Part shown: in pieces, positions 24,961 to 35,949 of the stretch | Layout: each line of letters starts with the position of its first letter | Position numbering within the stretch: position 1 is the first letter of the stretch | Assembly: GCF_010183535.1 (NCBI RefSeq) | Contig: NC_071330.1 | Coordinates: 7,607,717 to 7,671,716, forward strand | Source: Caenorhabditis remanei | Taxonomy: Eukaryota > Nematoda > Chromadorea > Rhabditida > Rhabditidae | Direction of reading: 5' to 3' | DNA length: 64,000 nucleotides | The notes under the pieces: model-generated | The model's database searches: none | What the model was told of the DNA's origin: nothing | What the model saw: only the letters and a program-made list of their open reading frames with translations | Translations under genes and position numbers: made by a program

Positions 24961-25804
24961 TTATTGAGACACCCATGCATCATCTTGATTTTCTTCTGTT
25001 TTTCGAACTTTCTGAATTCTTGGTTCTGTTTTCAAAATTAAAGCCGAGAGAGTGATGATACAAAGATCGAAGAAAAGAATAGGAATCATAACAAGACCGG
25101 CTATCATCATAGTATTATCAACACTGTTGAAAACAGATGTATCACATGGAGGAGTATTTGGACATGTCCATGAACCATTTTGAACTCCACAACATTCATA
25201 CTGTAATTAGTGAATTGATAGTATAAAACTCCAATAACGAACATTACCGTATTCTGAATAATTGAAATGTCAAATAACGAATTCGTGAGATAGATATCGT
25301 TTGCAAAACGATAAATAAGTCTTCGAAGAGTTCCTCGTTTCGTCCAAATCGTGATACTCCCACCGAATTGAATCAAAATATACGGAACAATGAGAACGAG
25401 GAAAGTAGCGATTACTGTTTTCTTTCGGCTAATTGCACCAATTAAGCCAATTATTGAAATCACTACACCAGCAATACAAAGTCCGTATATACTCCAATAT
25501 ACTGACCAAATCTGAAGATTCATGATATAGTAAACACTTTTGAATCTGAAAGTGACGAACCCAAGCTCTTAAATTATACTTGTCGTTAGCCAATGGCTCA
25601 GATGAGTTATAGTTGAAAACCACATCTTTCAACTGTCGATCGTATGGTCGATTAGCCATGAAGGATCCCCATACGACTAGACCAGCTGAGCATATCTAAA
25701 ACTTGAAATATTTTATGTCTGAGTCAACTAGAGTAGCCCACCAGCATAGCAAGAGCCAAAATAAACAATGAAATTCGAGAAATGAATGCAATCTTCGAAG
25801 CCAT
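24961..25804 (-). CDS. Tetraspanin (downstream member of a tandem pair)
   Basis: Four exons. Start ATG at 25804-25802 (MASKIAFISRISLFILALAM, TM1). TM2 and TM3 lie in the exon 25249-25509 (GLCIAGVVISIIGLIGA and TVIATFLVLIVPYIL). The large extracellular loop has the diagnostic CCG motif in YECCGVQNGSW followed by CP...PPC; TM4 is in VDNTMMIAGLVMIPILFF. Tetraspanins organise membrane microdomains. The neighbour at 26065-27075 has the same exon plan and shares FNSVDNTMMI, so the two are tandem duplicates. The 260 bp between them and the acceptor just before this start (GGAATTGCAG) suggest an operon. By memory these correspond to the C. elegans tsp-1/tsp-2 pair in C02F5. Confidence 0.88.
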
Positions 25805-26064
25805 TATTGAGTTGAGTCTGCAATTCCAGACAAATTATCACATATAAATATTTCAACGGTGATATCATTTTTTCCGTAAAGAACGGGGAGGAGTTCAAAA
25901 AAAGGAAAGATACGAAACTTAGTAAAGATAAGACATGTTTATCCAGTGAATAACCCGTTTAAAACAACAAAACACACGACTAGATACAGTAATCACATGA
26001 GAGAATGACAATGATTCAGAAGGCACAAAGAATGATAACTAGGGTTACTGTAGTCTTCGATCAT

Positions 26065-27075
26065 TTAGAAACGGGAAACTTCCGCTGGTTCATAACTGTA
26101 CGTGATCGATTTACGTCTCGAAATCAGAACTGGAACTGGGACAATGGTAGCAATGACTTGAAGAATGAGCACAACCAAAAAGATTATTCCAGAAATCATC
26201 ATTGTATTGTCCACGCTGTTGAATACTGTCACGTCACAGTAGGGCTAAAAATGAGTGCTTTAGATTCCGAAGTGATGAAAGGAAAAGTTTTGAAAAAAAA
26301 ACACGACACTTGAAAATTTTCAAACTGAATTCTCACCAGGGAGCTCATTGACCCACAGTACATAACATTGAAAACATTGTTTTGGGCACCGCAGCAAGAA
26401 TACTGAAAATGGAATGTCAGTGGGATTGATGGCGGGTCTAGTTTACCGTATTCTGGATAATTTTAATATCATTGACAGAATTTGAAGTGTAGATTGCATT
26501 GACCAATGCATTTGTGGCATCACGCAGTGAATTTCTTCTAATAAGCATTGCAATTCCTGATCCAATTTCCAGGACAACAAGAACAATAATCAAAAAAAGA
26601 TATGTAATCATGAGTCCTCTTCTCTTGCTCCAAACAGACGAAATCATTCCAAATATTGCAGTGACAACTGCTCCTAGAGACAATCCAATTATACTCCAAA
26701 AGACAACAATTAGCTGGAAATGAATGCGGAATGAATTAAACTTTTCCACAGTAACCAACCCAAACTCGAATATTGAATTTAGCATCTGCAAGAGTTTTCG
26801 GATCATCGTACTGATAGATCACATTTTTAAGATCTGTGTCGAATGAGTTGTCATAACGCATCCAGAATCCAACAGCGATCAGGGCAAGTGACGCGAGCTG
26901 AAACGTTTTGAATTATCTTGACTTGTCTCAAACTTCGAAGAAATATATCTCTAATTAGTTTCAAATTTTCAAGACTAGTGTTATCCAAGTTGTGAATAAA
27001 AAAGACAGAACTTACCAACATTGCCAGCGATAGAAAGAACAAAACAGTCCTGAGGATAACGGTCCAAGTTGCCAT
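26065..27075 (-). CDS. Tetraspanin (upstream member of a tandem pair)
   Basis: Six exons. Start MATWTVILRTVLFFLSLAML (27075), continued by SLALIAVGFWMRYD (TM1). TM2/TM3: IIGLSLGAVVTAIFGM and MITYLFLIIVLVVLEIGSG. The large loop has YSCCGAQNNVFN (CCG motif) and a later C-x-x-x-x-FNSVDNTMMISG before TM4. The tail is basic then SYEPAEVSRF. About 40-50% like the downstream tetraspanin by eye, with matching intron positions at the CCG motif and in the loop before it. The membership is clear; which C. elegans tsp gene it matches is not decided here. Confidence 0.88.
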
Positions 27076-28246
27076 TTCTTCTGAAGCTTCAAACTTTGGA
27101 TTCTATAATTCCGACGACGTGCCAACTGTAAGAGTGAGTCAGTGAGACTGTAGCTTCGAATAAATATTGCGAAAAACGTGAGAAGGAGAGAGGGTGATAT
27201 CAGAGAGATGAGTCAACAAACAATCAACAGCTGATAAGCCAAGAATGTATTTGGAATCAAAAAGAGGAGGGGGAGGAACTGAAAATATACTTTAGGTGAA
27301 AATAAAAAGTTGACTTACAAGGCAAACAGAGCAAAATAGAAACGTGGAAAATGAAATGAATGAGGTCGTCCCATTCCAGGGTATCGGCAATCTGCAATGG
27401 ATTCTGCTCACCATGTTTTGATCTTCGAGATTTTCCAGAAAATTTGAGATTGCAATGTAATATACATTTGTGGAGCCTAAAACTCTTCATAGTTTCTTCT
27501 TCAATTAATCCGAATCACCAGCTATGACATTCGTAGAAACGCATTGGAAAGCGATCGAATCTTTGACCAAAGTATTTGAGTCAACGAACTCATGCCACTT
27601 GACACATACCTCATAGATAAACTTTCTATCGAACTTTTGATCAAAGATTAGTTTATTAAACTGTACGAATAGACTATAGATGACGGGAGAACAAATAAAT
27701 TCGTTTATAACTCGTATCTTTTTTCCTGATTAGTCATTGATGATTTCAAGCATGTAACTAAGAACTTACAGAAAAAGATGAACGAACTGATTGTGTTATA
27801 AACAATGAAACCGGATACATCATCAACAATTATTTGTAGAAGTGACTAGAAGCAAAGTGAACCTGTTATTCATTCGAATGAATACTAAAATCTATTTGGA
27901 AAAGAACCGTTCTAGATTACTGTAGGCCTCAGACAATCGACAATTAACATTCAAAAAGTGGAAATCGCAGCTTCTGAGTGTACTGAAATTTTGTCTAGAA
28001 ACCAATTGATCCACGAGATTATTTCAGAAAAAAAAACCACTGATTCAACGAATCATAATCTCCTTGATGAGCGTCTTGGGGCTCTATAGCACGCTTAAAT
28101 CATTTCTCAAAGGATTTTTATTGAGAATGAAAAAAACGTTTAGCGATTCTTCATATGTTCACTTTTTGTTCCCGGTATAATCCTGTTATAGTTGAAAACG
28201 TAGTAGATAAAAACTCTTTATTCATTCAAAAAAGGCAAAATAACTT
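27076..28246. other. Intergenic, tetraspanin promoter and zinc-finger gene 3' side
   Basis: About 1.2 kb between two minus-strand genes. No coding frame with believable splice signals. TTTATT near 28217 (AATAAA on the minus strand) is a likely poly(A) signal for the zinc-finger gene. Confidence 0.5.
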
Positions 28247-29558
28247 CTAAAACGTGAAGCTCATCGAATTCATGGCTTCTCGTTCCAGCTTTCTTCTTTT
28301 AGTCATTCTTCTATACTTTTCTCCATCCACAAAACCCGTAGCATGCCCAACTAAATGAATTGATTTGGAGTAACATGCATTCCATAACTCTTTCAGTTCT
28401 TCATCTGTGACTTGTTGATCCGTTTCTCCATCCGCTCCTTCTGCTTTATTTGTGTAATCTTTACTAACTAATGCCTTCATTCCGTATCCTTCCACTCGTT
28501 CGTTCGGATGAGCTTTTGCATAATGTGATCGCATTCGGCGGACATTTGTACATTCGAAACCGCAGAGCTTGCAAGGAATTTTTCGATTTGAGTGAGTAAG
28601 AGCATGATCAAGAAGCCTTAACTTTCCGTATTTCACACGCCAATTGTATTGGAGGCCGCAACCCTGAAAGACATTTTTAAAATATTAGGATTCGTCAGCA
28701 AAATAAAAATTGCGAAAATCTTGACTAAGTATGTATAAGAATATTACAGTTATAAGTACTAACCGGATAGTTACAGGTAATCACATAATTGATATTAGGA
28801 AGATCTGATTCATCACCAGTTCTTTTTTTCCCTTTTGCTAATATTAGTGTCGATTCATCTTCAATTTTTTCCGAATGTTTTTGTTGGCGAAGAAGTTCCT
28901 CAATAATTGATCTTTCTTGCTCATTTGCTAACTCTGAGTCGTTGAAATCCAATGTTTCTTTAGTTTTATCAATCAGTGAGTCAGTTTCATCAAGTATTTC
29001 TTCTTTTGGAATTTTGAGAGAACTACCCATTAACATTGCTGATTCATTATGGATTTCGGAAGCTGTTCCCACAGTTTCCAGACTTGCAGTTGGATCCCAA
29101 TCATCAAATAAATCTTTCAGTGTCTGAAAATATTTCAATTAGTTAGTGGATCTGAGAATTGAAAAACTTACGGGTTTCGACCTTTTCTCTATGTTCATTT
29201 CTAAAGCCTCTGCAAGTGTTGATGGTATAGTCGGATTTGTTCCAAAAGCATTCTTCAAATTCAGTGGTTGAACAAAACTGATTTCTGCTGAAATACTCTT
29301 GAACGGCTTTTTCAGAATAGGTTTTTCTGAGGATGACGGAGGCAGACTCATTGTAGTGGAAATTTGTGGAATGTGATGATCAGACCGAGAAGCTTCTTCA
29401 GATTGTGTGACAATTTGTGTTGTGATTGCTTTTGATGACACATTCTGTTCACTCGAAAAAATAGGCAATTCTGTGACATGTGTATTTGGACATCCTATCG
29501 TTTTCTGAAAAATTGAGCAGTGAGAAGAAGAATAATTTTGGGAAAAGTTTGCTGTCAT
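28247..29558 (-). CDS. C2H2 zinc-finger protein with long acidic N-terminal region
   Basis: At least three exons (about 29170-29558, 28763-29124, 28247-28664). The N-terminal half is low-complexity (Ser/Thr, then acidic and Gln/Glu-rich: SIIEELLRQQKHSEKIED). Two fingers are split by an intron: one begins ITCNYPGCGLQYNWRVKYGK and ends LLDHALTH; the next is PCKLCGFECTNVRRMRSHYA with a final KAH. The C-terminal 90 residues are charged and end MNSMSFTF. The first finger has an enlarged Cys-His spacing. Likely nuclear nucleic-acid binding. The start at 29558 is uncertain, since an acceptor-like TTTTTCAG lies inside the reading frame at about 29506-29513 and an upstream mini-exon (MSTYIQ, 29790) could be joined instead. 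I recall C. elegans C02F5.12 as a zinc-finger gene in this position. Confidence 0.75.
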
Positions 29559-30127
29559 GAATTTTAAAAAGATAGCGTGTCTGGAGTGCCGATGTCAATT
29601 TAACATCGTCATCCGTTCTTTTTTACACCTAAACATTTCATCAACCCAGAAGATATAACTGAGAAAGAGGTTCGATTATTTGAAAATATTGAAAAATAAC
29701 TAGCCAATATGTCGCTTAGATCAATTCCTCTCATTTTAAGAGCATCCAACGTTTGATTGTAAATGTTGACTTGAATATAAGTAGACATTATTAAGACCAC
29801 ACCAAGTTTGCTTCGGTGGAAAGGGAGAATGAATCAATGTGACTACCGGGCAGACCCAGTATGAGAGATGCGAAACGCAGACGATGCTAAGCAGCGCCGA
29901 GGCTCTCCACATTCTGCATTGTCTCTGCTTACCCACTCGTGCGTCTTCGCCTCGTGTATTTTCGCTGATGTGTACTACGTTCCTTTTGTAGCCTGAATAA
30001 ACTGTGAATTGTAGTCAGAACGTAACCTACAAAATATTAATGGATTTATCAGCGTACCGGGTGGGTAAAAAATCAAAAGGAGAAAGGGATACAAATAAGT
30101 TAGGATCGAATAAAACAAATATAGCGT

Positions 30128-31002
30128 TTAATCTTCACGAAGTGGAAGGAATTTTTGGACAACTGGCTTTCCGGTTTCAGCAATCACCAAGTGAATTTTG
30201 TCTCCTGTCGAAATTTCACGTTCAGCGGCTCCTCGGAAAGAATCCTAAAAAGGGTACTGTAAATAAAAGCATTCTGTAATGACCTGTAGTTACCTTCATC
30301 AATGAAATTGCTCTTTCGAGTGTGAGCTGCGGGCGTTCGTATCCTTCAGCAAGGGTAACGTGTCCTATCTGGCAATCCAAGAATGGGATGATCATTGGCT
30401 CTGCGGCTCCACTGGCAGAGTAAGTAAGTCTTTCGATGCATCCAATTGGGTCGTAACTAAATACGGCTCCCTTTCCGTTCTCATCGATACCGGCAAGGAT
30501 AGCACCAGTGTAGTATGGGAAGAAACGACGGTAATACAAGTTACGGGAGAGCAACTCAGCGCAGAGATCAACGGACATATCCGCACGGTAGTCAAAACGA
30601 TATTTATGGAGACGAGATTGGAGCACCTTCTTGAGTTGGAGAACATCTCCATAGAAACCAGAAGTGGTGAGAATAATCGAGTCATTCCTGTAATAGAAAA
30701 AAAACAAATAATTTTTTAAACTTTCGGCGGGCTCACAAGACATGAATCTTCTCCGCGTCACGGGTCAGAATGTTGATATCGTTCTGCGTCATTCTTGTAT
30801 CACTTGCCACGATGGCAAAGTTTTCTCCAGAGATGGCACAAGTGGATCCACCTTCCATGGAATACGGATTCCAACGTTGACGTTCAATTTGTCTGGAGCT
30901 TAGCCATTCTGGATGAGCAGCGACGTCCTTCATCGCTTGTTTGAATGTAGCCATATCGTTGGTTGCGTTGGCAACCGCAGTGATACCGGTGAAACTGGCC
31001 AT
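30128..31002 (-). CDS. pbs-6: Proteasome beta-6 subunit
   Basis: Three exons (30737-31002, 30294-30687, 30128-30244) sum to 777 bp, 258 residues. It starts MASFTGITAVANATNDMATF with the ATG directly after an acceptor (TTTTGCAG), a sign of trans-splicing; the longer upstream frame is therefore rejected. The N-nucleophile fold begins at YSMEGGSTCAISGENFAIVA, SDTRMTQNDINILTRDAEK, then LTTSGFYGDVLQLKKVLQSR and AVFSYDPIGCIERL. Beta-6 is one of the non-catalytic beta subunits of the 20S core, and the active Thr1 seen in beta-1/2/5 is not expected here. Length and sequence fit PBS-6 (PSMB1) very well. It shares a short divergent promoter with the CID gene. Confidence 0.96.
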
Positions 31003-31283
31003 CTGCAAAATAGTTATACGTACTGTAAAAATTATTAGAAATAAAATGAAATAACGGTTCAAAGGAAAAAAAAGTTTTTTGAATTCAGGCAACATGCTGA
31101 CAAAAGTATTTGTCGTCATATCAAGTGTTTAGTCCGTGATGGCCTTCTCGATATTATTGCACACTCGGCATTAAATCTGACGACACTTAGTTTCGCTTGG
31201 TTGGATTGGTTTCCATGCATCTGGATTCTGATCTTGACCCTGATAGCTTTCTTTGTGTTCCATCAATATTGTGTTTTTTTCAG
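31003..31283. promoter_or_regulatory. Divergent promoter, pbs-6 / CID-domain gene
   Basis: The two start codons point away from each other and are 281 bp apart. Each ATG is directly preceded by an acceptor, so only about 250 bp is available for both transcription starts. No specific site identified. Confidence 0.6.
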
Positions 31284-32471
31284 ATGTCAGATTTTACGGA
31301 ACAGACTCTGCGACAAAAACTTGCCAATCTCTCTAATCACAGCAATTCCATTCAGACGACTTCCAGCTGGCTACTTAACAACCACAACAATCGCGAGATC
31401 ATCATTAGAGTTTGGATCAAAGTAACCATATTGTAATTTTTTCGTAATACTTATCACTTTTAGACTGTCAAAAAAGAAATGAAAGGTTCCAAAGTGGTCA
31501 ATCTCCTCTATGTGGCTAACGATGTCTCCCAGAACGCAAGAAAATCATGTCCACAGTTCAAAGAGGATTTCTTCCCAGCTATTGAAAGTGCATTTAGGTA
31601 TTAACAAAAATAATTTATTTTTTCAACTTATTCTTCACAGGCATTGCTGCGAAATTAAAGCCTCGAAAGAGGTTGAAATAGCGATCGGAAAGCTGATCGC
31701 CATTTGGAAAGATCGTCAAATATTCTCATCATCGCAATGCAAACGTCTTCAAGAAGTACATCAGCAAATGAAATTATCGAAGAGTTTCCCATCGCCTGCA
31801 AGTAAAGACAACGGAAAGGTGATATAAATCTATTCATTTAAATAACACAGAAACAAATTTGTTTAAGAACTCTACACCAAGCCAGTTTATTGTAGAAGAA
31901 GCCAAAAAGAATGCCCAGGATGTCTTGCTAAGCTTAAAACGTCTCCAGAATCCACCGAGTACAGAAAGAGAAATACGCTTTCAACTTTCCAAGTACCCCG
32001 ATAATATCTCATGTCCCGAGAAACTTCAATCAGTCCAAAACTCTGAAGAGGCTAAAGCTCTCCTCATTCAAAACGAAGAAGCTTTGCCAATGCTTGAAGA
32101 TTATGTCAAAAGGTGATTTCTTATTTTAAGTTCCGAGTTTGAATACAGTTGAAATTCAGACTGAAGGATGAGACTAAAGAAAGAGAAACTCTGGAAATAA
32201 ACTTAAACTTGCTCATTCAAAACGTGAGGATGAGTATCGAGCATCACGAAAAACTCTGCAGAGAAGTGAAGCGAAAAGAAGATCGTATCAAAGCTGATTT
32301 GTTAGAGGCTAGTCTATCCTTTTCCCCATGCTTGAATTGTGTGGAACCGTCGATCAGCCAAACATATTTTTTCAGGTTGAAAAAACGTTCGAGTCGTTGC
32401 CCGATCTAACTGCCGAAATGCCGAACGCTCCGTTACCGTCACTAGAAGCATTGTTCCAAAAAAGAAATTGA
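31284..32471 (+). CDS. CID-domain RNA polymerase II CTD-binding protein (RPRD1 family)
   Basis: Six exons (31284-31421, 31464-31597, 31641-31818, 31868-32112, 32160-32307, 32376-32471) sum to 939 bp, 312 residues. Starts MSDFTEQTLRQKLANLSNHS right after an acceptor. The N-terminal CTD-interacting domain has SSWLLNNHNNREIIIRVW, VNLLYVANDVSQNARKS and IGKLIAIWKDRQIFS. The C-terminal half is a coiled coil (LEDYVKRLKDETKERETLEI) ending FESLPDLTAEMP...LPSLEALFQ, as in RPRD1A/B. These proteins bind the phosphorylated Pol II tail and recruit a CTD phosphatase. The last intron (32308-32375) starts with GC instead of GT: the only GT alternative nearby gives an immediate stop. C. elegans C02F5.4 by memory. 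Confidence 0.88.
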
Positions 32472-32797
32472 AATATGTTTTTGGATCTTATCTCAATTCG
32501 ATCTCTTTGTATTCTTCCCTTGCTGTAGCAATAACTAGTGCAGAATTTAGACTATTTTGTATTACTTTACACATTCAAAATTCTTATTATTTTCACTTCG
32601 ATCTTCCTTGTCGTGTTTATTCGAAATGTGCTTTATGTTCCAACCCCCCTAACAAAAAATCATAATAAATACCAGTTTTTTAAACATTTTCACATAGCTG
32701 TGGGCTGTCACTCAAAATATACGGTAGCGGACCGTTTAATTTTTTAAAATGTTTTTTTTTTGAATTAGAGTATTGAATGAAAACAATTTTTTTTCAG

Positions 32798-34013
32798 ATG
32801 GGTATTCTGGAAAAAATTGCGGAAATCGAGCATGAAATCTCGAGAACCCAAAAAAACAAAGCTACTGAATACCATTTGGGTCTTCTCAAGGCAAAACTAG
32901 CCAAGTACCGCCAACAATTGTTGGAACCGACTGGAAAAGGAGGTGCCAAAGGAGAAGGTTTCGATGTTATGAAAAGTGGAGATGCTAGAGTTGCAATGGT
33001 TGGATTTCCGTCTGTTGGAAAATCAACACTCCTATCGTCTATGACATCAACACATTCAGAAGCAGCTGGATACGAATTCACCACTCTTACGTGTATTCCT
33101 GGTGTTATCTCCTACAACGGAGCCAATATTCAATTACTCGATCTTCCGGGAATTATTGAAGGCGCTTCTCAAGGAAAAGGAAGAGGTCGACAAGTTATTT
33201 CTGTCGCCAAGACAGCTGATTTGATTCTTATGATGCTGGATGCGGGGAAGAGTGATCAACAGAAAATGTTACTGGAAAGAGAACTTGAAGCTGTCGGTAT
33301 TCGGTTGAACAAAAAACCCCCAAACATCTATGTCAGACAAAAGAAGGTTGGTGGTGTCAAGTTCACTAACACGGTTCCTCTGACCCACTGCAATGAGAAA
33401 CTGATTATGACAGTCTTGCATGAGTACAAGATTTTCAACGCTGATGTAATTTTCCGCGAAGATTGCACGTACGTTTTTTAATCAATGCTGAAATCTTCCA
33501 TCTTTCGAATAATCCTATGGTGTTTCAGAGTCGACGAATTTATCGATGTCATTCAAGGAAATCGGGTGTATATGACTTGTCTCTACGTCTACAATAAAGT
33601 TGATCAAATTTCTATCGAAGAAATTGATAGGTTAGCTAGGATGCCTCATCACGTTGTTATTTCATGTGAAATGAATCTTAACATGGACTATCTCTTGGAG
33701 AAAATTTGGGAATATCTTGCACTTGTTCGAGTCTACACAAAAAAACCAGGAAATGCACCTGATCTAGGTGAGAAATAGATATAACTAAATTAATTACTAG
33801 TATCACACGTTAACTGTTTTAGGACCGGAAGATGGAATCATTCTACGTGGAGGAGCAACGATTGAACACTGTTGTCATGCACTGCATCGTTCAATTGCCG
33901 CTCAACTACGATACGCCATCGTATGGGGAACGTCGACCAAGTTTTCACCTCAACGCGTCGGTCTTCATCACAAACTCGATCATGAAGATGTCATTCAAAT
34001 TGTTAAAAAATAA
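32798..34013 (+). CDS. Developmentally regulated GTP-binding protein 2 (DRG2)
   Basis: Three exons (32798-33468, 33529-33767, 33823-34013) sum to 1101 bp, 366 residues. The start [20 protein letters not shown], directly after an acceptor, is the DRG2 form and not DRG1. GTPase motifs: G1 [10 protein letters not shown]3 [10 protein letters not shown]4 NKVD. The S5D2L insertion follows ([20 protein letters not shown] onward) and the C-terminal TGS domain ends [13 protein letters not shown]2 with its DFRP partner is linked to translating ribosomes. It lies 326 bp downstream of the CID gene and 218 bp upstream of the TM2D2 gene on one strand. C. elegans C02F5.3 by memory. Confidence 0.95.
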
Positions 34014-34231
34014 GTAACTGTTTAATTATTATTCTTTTAAGTTCATATATGTTTTTTGTTGTTGATTTATTCAGATCCTTTTTCTATAAAACTTTACAAT
34101 GTTTCTTTTAACTAATCCTTCTAAATTTATTCGATGTGTCGTAATATACACAACTTGAATATATTGGCTTCTCACTAGAGAACTTGAAATATGTAGTCAA
34201 ATGAAATGTTAAACATCAATTGTTTCAACAG

Positions 34232-35126
34232 ATGCGATGGTTTTCCTGGTTACTTTTACTGTTTATCGGGAAAGTTACATACGGGAAAGGCGACTTCGAA
34301 TTTGAGTTTGAGGTGAGATGGTACGGCTAATTAGAATCCTGAATAACTGAAAATACAGTATCCGAAAAAAGAAAACTTCGAGAAGTGCATCGATTCACCA
34401 CAAGACGAGGATCTCTCTGATTTCCACTACACTTCTACAAATCCACTGGGTCCTATTGTGGAATGTCATCTTCTCGGTATGGAATTCATCGCATGTGAAG
34501 ATCCAGTTCCTCTTAACGGACCAGGACAAACCGGTCAACAATCTACAAATGAAAGTTTTCACAAAGAAGGAAAATGTGAACGGATGGGTGGTTATCGAGC
34601 AGAAGATATTGAGTTCACAGAGGTTAAATGCCGAGTTTTGCCATGTATAGAGTGTCGAGGACCAAGAGGTTTCACCAAATCTGTACCATGTATAATGTAA
34701 GTTGATGATGATTTACTTCGTATTTCCCATCAAAGGTAGTCTAAAATCGTCTGTACATTTGCATTTAATCGAAATTTGAAAACGAATATTCCCTTTTTTG
34801 CAAATTTTTTATATTTTTGTACTGAAACCCGGGTCCGTGAAAATTTTCGAATCGGCCCGATCCGTCGCAAGTATGGAATTTCCGACATAAACAAATATTT
34901 GGAAATTTTCAGCTACACTGGCCACTACTTCCTAACAACTCTTCTCTACTCGATATTTCTCGGAGTTGTTGCTGTCGATCGTTTCTGTCTCGGATACTCA
35001 GCAATGGCAGTTGGAAAGCTAATGACTTTAGGAGGATTCGGGATTTGGTGGATCGTTGACATATTTCTATTAGTACTTGGAGTGCTTGGACCTGCTGATG
35101 ACTCGAACTGGGAACCCTACTACTGA
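34232..35126 (+). CDS. TM2 domain-containing protein 2 (TM2D2)
   Basis: Three exons (34232-34312, 34359-34696, 34913-35126) sum to 633 bp, 210 residues. The ATG follows an acceptor (TTTCAACAG). A signal peptide ([18 protein letters not shown]) leads to a cysteine-rich lumenal part: [31 protein letters not shown] and [15 protein letters not shown]. Then the TM2 domain: [55 protein letters not shown]; the DRF motif is present. The family (almondex/amaretto/biscotti in flies) affects Notch signalling; the match is to TM2D2 (amaretto). Spacing to DRG2 suggests an operon. C. elegans C02F5.13 by memory. Confidence 0.92.
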
Positions 35127-35251
35127 CATAATAGTTTTCATATTTACGTAGCACAATTTATCAAATCGAAATTTCAAAGTTTAATTGTCCCGTGCAGAAT
35201 TGGTATTATTCGTCGATCTCATCATTCTCGGTCACCCTGCTTTATCTTGTC

Positions 35252-35818
35252 TTATGGTATTTTTGTACTGATTGTAACCTGTAAATTTGTAATGTATTGT
35301 AAAATAGTGATTCCACATGAATTAAGAACCTTGATTTTGGAGAGATCATTCCCATTGATTATTTCACTGAAAATCTCGCTCATCATTTGAGCCAATTTGT
35401 CCGGACGGTCATCAACAGTTGGGGCAGTTTGAGTAATAGCTGGTTTCAACTTTTTGATGGTTTCTACAGTTTCTTTTGAACGATATGGGCCACTGAACAC
35501 TGATACTTTGTTCTGCATTGTGAAATATTATTTAAAAAATCAAAACTTTAAAAATTACCGGTGCATTTTTAACATTCAGAAGTTCGGCGGAAAATGGTTC
35601 ATCACTGGCGTCCCATTCTCCTTCACTGCATTCGGGGAGCTTCTCGCCTTTTTCTGAAACAAAATGTTATTTTTCTGACAATTTTTTTTTGAAAAACCAT
35701 CATCCGTTATTTCAATCTTGGGTAGTTGTCGAATAGATTTCTGAATGTTTGGTTTCGGAAGTTCTTCCTCTTTTTCTACAGTGCTCTTGTCTTCCTTCTT
35801 CGGCTGTTGCTCTGTCAT
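35252..35818 (-). CDS. Small acidic protein, unknown function, paralogue of its divergent neighbour
   Basis: Three exons (about 35697-35818, 35560-35657, 35252-35517), about 157 residues. It starts MTEQQPKKEDKSTVEKEEEL. The core is EGEWDASDEPFSAELLNVKN followed across an intron by NKVSVFSGPYRSKETVET. The downstream part is helical-looking (KLAQMMSEIFSEIINGND). The plus-strand gene starting 131 bp away has the matching ESEWDASDEPYSAELLNVKK then NRVNVFSATEKNMETV, with the intron at the same place. No signal peptide or membrane segment. I do not recognise the family. The donor of the first intron (GTTTTT) is weak. Confidence 0.7.
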
Positions 35819-35949
35819 TTCGGAATTTAAAGAAATGAAAATTATTTATTCGTTTTTTTTTGTTTCCATTTGAGTTGGATATAAAATTTCAGAAAAAAAC
35901 GTGTGCTACTGCGGTTCTGATAAAGATTTCAAATCATTTCCGAATCGAA
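35819..35949. promoter_or_regulatory. Short divergent promoter between two paralogues
   Basis: 131 bp separate the two outward-facing start codons. An acceptor (AAAATTTCAG) lies at about 35881-35890, ahead of the plus-strand start, so the usable shared promoter is even shorter or the plus transcript starts inside this gap. Confidence 0.5.

Noticed and set aside
31003..31119. N-terminal extension of pbs-6 (open frame upstream of the chosen ATG)
   Set aside because: An acceptor lies directly before the chosen ATG and known PBS-6 proteins start at MASF; the upstream sequence is hydrophobic and unlike the family.
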